Shown piece after piece: positions 62,214-64,000 of a DNA stretch of 64,000 nt. Source of the stretch: Paenibacillus foliorum (GTDB lineage Bacteria; Bacillota; Bacilli; Paenibacillales; NBRC-103111); the NCBI RefSeq assembly GCF_013141765.1, contig NZ_WHOD01000055.1:280191-344190 (forward strand), read 5' to 3'. Within the stretch, counting starts at the first letter, position 1, and each line of letters opens with the position of its first letter. The translations under genes were made by a program, and so were the position numbers. The notes under the pieces are model-generated. The model was not told the origin of the DNA, did not search any database, and saw only the letters and a list, made by a program, of their open reading frames with translations.

Positions 62214-62882
62214 GTGAAACAGCAAGCATGCAAACTTGAAAAAGAAATCACGAAAAAAGTAAGTCTTGATTACCTGCTGTATTTGCCAGCCGGTTACGAA
62301 GAAACGAACCGCGAATGGCCGCTCATTCTGTTCCTGCATGGACGCGGTGAGCGAGGCACCGATGTGAACCGTCTACAACAATACGGACTCCCGAAGCTCG
62401 TCGAGGAACAGGAGGGTTTTCCATTTATCGTGGTATCGCCGCAATGTCCAGCATACACGACATGGGGTTTAGAAAACGATGCTTTACTAGCACTGCTTGA
62501 TGATGTGTCTGCGCGATACGCGGTTGATAGAGGGCGGATTTATTTGACGGGAATTAGCATGGGTGGCTTCGGAACGTGGAATTTGGCAACGGAAGACCCG
62601 GATAGATTCGCAGCAATCGCCCCGATTTGTTCCACAGGACCAACGGAAAAAGTCCATATGCTCAAGGATGTTCCGGTATGGGTGTTTCATGGTTCAAAAG
62701 ATACGACTGTCCCCGTTCATCATGCAGAAGAGATGGTTGAGAAGCTCAAAGCATGCGGGGGCAATCCTCGTCTGACGATTTATCCGGAAGCTGACCATGC
62801 TGCTTTGACGCCCGTTTTCTACAATATGGAGATTTACGACTGGTTCCTGCAATACAGCAGGAATAATCCACCCATCAGGTAA
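62214..62882 (+). CDS. Prolyl-oligopeptidase-fold esterase (putative carbohydrate esterase)
   Basis: The 222-residue protein starts at a GTG behind GGAGGAG. It has the oxyanion segment LILFLHGRGERG, nucleophile elbow LTGISMGGFGTWNLA, acid FHGSKDTTVPVHHAE and final histidine PEADHAAL. It lacks a signal peptide. The gene is 21 bp from the solute-binding gene and co-transcribed, so it probably removes an ester group from the imported sugar. Inference on substrate is from position. Confidence 0.85.
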   Translation: MKQQACKLEKEITKKVSLDYLLYLPAGYEETNREWPLILFLHGRGERGTDVNRLQQYGLPKLVEEQEGFPFIVVSPQCPAYTTWGLENDALLALLDDVSARYAVDRGRIYLTGISMGGFGTWNLATEDPDRFAAIAPICSTGPTEKVHMLKDVPVWVFHGSKDTTVPVHHAEEMVEKLKACGGNPRLTIYPEADHAALTPVFYNMEIYDWFLQYSRNNPPIR

Positions 62883-62938
62883 TTGGATGGCACTGAAAGC
62901 AGACTTGAGATCATAAAAGAGGCCTTACATAAAAAAAG

Positions 62939-62979
62939 CGGTAATCTTGGGTTGTAAAGACCCGAATTACCGTTTTTTT
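62939..62979 (+). terminator. Terminator of the binding-protein/esterase operon
   Basis: CGGTAAT/ATTACCG with inner GGGT/ACCC forms a two-part stem, followed by TTTTTTTATT. Confidence 0.85.
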
Positions 62980-63268
62980 ATTGCACCGAAATTTCCTTTT
63001 TTAATCTGTTCCTCCGCTTCAACCTCGATTTCTGTAATTAATTTCCTCAGGTGTGTTAGGAATCATACTCCAATACAGCCTTCTTTCTGCCGTCTAGTAA
63101 ATATTGCCAAAGAAGGAGTCGCTCGAATCGCTAAGAACAACCTGATATGTTCTAAATAAAATTGCAATATAATAATTTTTAAAAAATATGGAAGGTATTT
63201 CCGATTCTATGAAGAACTGTTTAGATCAACGATTACTTCCTCAGTAATCAATACTGGAGGATGCAACG
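62980..63268. other. Intergenic region
   Basis: Short minus-strand coding-like pieces (for example TPEEINYRNRG in one frame) may be remnants of a mobile-element gene. No gene is supported. Confidence 0.35.
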
Positions 63269-63904
63269 ATGGCCATTATAGAGCAGACGATATTCAATTC
63301 ATTTGGAAACAAAATTATTGCTAAGGATAAAGAGATTCATATTGTCGGCAAAATGGATGAACCACTTATTTTAATATTGGACAATGTACTTAGTTACACA
63401 GAATGTGACGCGTTGATTGAATTAGCTAACAACAGAATGCAGCGAGCTAAAATCGGCAAATCTCACGTTGTAAGCGATATTAGAACAAGCCGAAACATGT
63501 TTTTTGAGGAAAGCGAAAATGAATTGATTCAAAAAATTGAGACAAGAGTTTCTGAACTGATGAATATACCGATTTCACATGCTGAACCGCTGCAAATTTT
63601 ACATTATAAAGCTGGGGAACAGTATCAGCCTCATTTCGACTATTTTAATTCCGGAAATGTTCAAAACAATCGCATCAGCACACTGGTGATGTATTTAAAT
63701 GACGTGGAAAAAGGTGGCGAAACGTATTTCCCTTCGCTTCGTTTTGCAGTAACACCGAAAAAAGGCAGTGCCGTCTATTTTGAATATTTTTATAACGATG
63801 ATAGCTTAAATGAACTAACATTACATGCAGGAAATCCCGTCGCAATCGGGGAAAAGTGGGTAGCCACCCAGTGGATGAGAAGACAAAGACATCGCAACAT
63901 TTAA
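63269..63904 (+). CDS. 2-oxoglutarate/Fe(II) dioxygenase, prolyl 4-hydroxylase-like
   Basis: The 211-residue protein begins at an ATG behind CTGGAGG. The facial triad is HFDYF (His, Asp; about residues 123-125) with the distal His in LTLHAGNPV, and 2-oxoglutarate is likely held by the Lys of GEKWVATQW. The GGETYFPSL and KKGSAVYFEY segments are typical of bacterial prolyl 4-hydroxylases. It may hydroxylate proline in a collagen-like or other protein. It is followed 44 bp later by repeat copy 24. Confidence 0.92.
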   Translation: MAIIEQTIFNSFGNKIIAKDKEIHIVGKMDEPLILILDNVLSYTECDALIELANNRMQRAKIGKSHVVSDIRTSRNMFFEESENELIQKIETRVSELMNIPISHAEPLQILHYKAGEQYQPHFDYFNSGNVQNNRISTLVMYLNDVEKGGETYFPSLRFAVTPKKGSAVYFEYFYNDDSLNELTLHAGNPVAIGEKWVATQWMRRQRHRNI

Positions 63905-63947
63905 AAGTACGAAATTCAAATTCATCAGTCATCCTGGATATTTGATT

Positions 63948-64000
63948 CAACCAACGGAGAAAGAGAGTGGAGGAGTTGCTTTAAGCAGCTCCTTTTTTTC
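63948..64000 (+). repeat. Palindromic intergenic repeat, copy 24 (cut by window end)
   Basis: The left box is CAACCAACGGAGAAAGAG. The core AGGAGTTGC/GCAGCTCCT is of the terminator-like type with one wobble and is followed by TTTTTTC. The right box lies beyond the window. Confidence 0.7.

Noticed and set aside
915..64000. Dispersed repeats read as simple rho-independent terminators only
   Set aside because: Several copies lack T-runs, the boxes outside the stem are conserved, and copies 18 and 19 lie next to each other with no gene between. Terminator function may be secondary.

Overview
The window looks like chromosomal DNA from a spore-forming member of the Paenibacillaceae. This is inferred from moderate GC, strong GGAGG-type ribosome binding sites with many TTG and GTG starts, a YesM/YesN two-component system beside a carbohydrate ABC transporter, and small sporulation genes (Spo0E-like, Cse60-like, YjcZ-like). 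A paeninodin-type lasso peptide precursor-like ORF fits the same group. No rRNA, tRNA, CRISPR array or intact insertion sequence was recognised.

Layout. 1-4.7 kb: AraC regulator, CBS protein, P-loop protein, then a divergent MFS exporter/LysR pair. 5.0-12.4 kb: YesN/YesM-type regulator and sensor, divergent from a solute-binding protein, two permeases and a 2H phosphoesterase-like protein. 12.6-24.3 kb: single genes of unrelated function (SRPBCC proteins, quinone reductase-like enzyme, glycosyltransferase, HAD phosphatase, pentapeptide protein, P-loop kinase, DUF817, DinB, RpiA). 24.3-30.4 kb: a gene-poor stretch of tiny ORFs and decayed fragments (tyrosine recombinase, sigma-like HTH, metallo-beta-lactamase, ArsR). 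30.8-42.7 kb: a short UvrA paralogue, then again small single genes (YdeI-like, NTF2-like, DinB, GNAT, lipase-like, Nudix, cysteine-rich, DUF6454). 43.0-44.1 kb: gene fragments. 44.2-55.3 kb: a copper/cytochrome block (CtaG, SCO, two cytochromes c, a histidine kinase/LuxR-type regulator pair, CopD, NosD, NosL, NosY, NosF, TlpA-like) in which no NosZ is seen. 55.5-64 kb: GNAT, coiled-coil protein, VOC, DinB, VanW, an orphan solute-binding protein with an esterase, and a 2-oxoglutarate oxygenase.

The most striking feature is a family of about 24 short intergenic elements (roughly 55-100 bp), all in the same orientation. A typical copy has a left box close to CTAACGGGACACGATAG plus CTCAATAA, a hairpin core whose sequence varies from copy to copy, and a right box close to GCGCTAACGGGCAG, often followed by TTATGTG. 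Single small genes sit snugly between consecutive copies. Conserved outer boxes, a variable paired core, one orientation and one-gene spacing resemble the attC sites and gene cassettes of chromosomal integrons. No integrase is present here and the GTT of a canonical attC right end is not always kept, so this is a hypothesis. The elements could instead be a REP/MITE-like terminator family.

Other points worth attention: two ArsR-SRPBCC pairs in which only the ArsR gene is broken, a promoter whose spacer is a perfect palindrome, an orphan lasso precursor-like ORF, two highly structured palindromic elements, and the nos maturation genes without nosZ.
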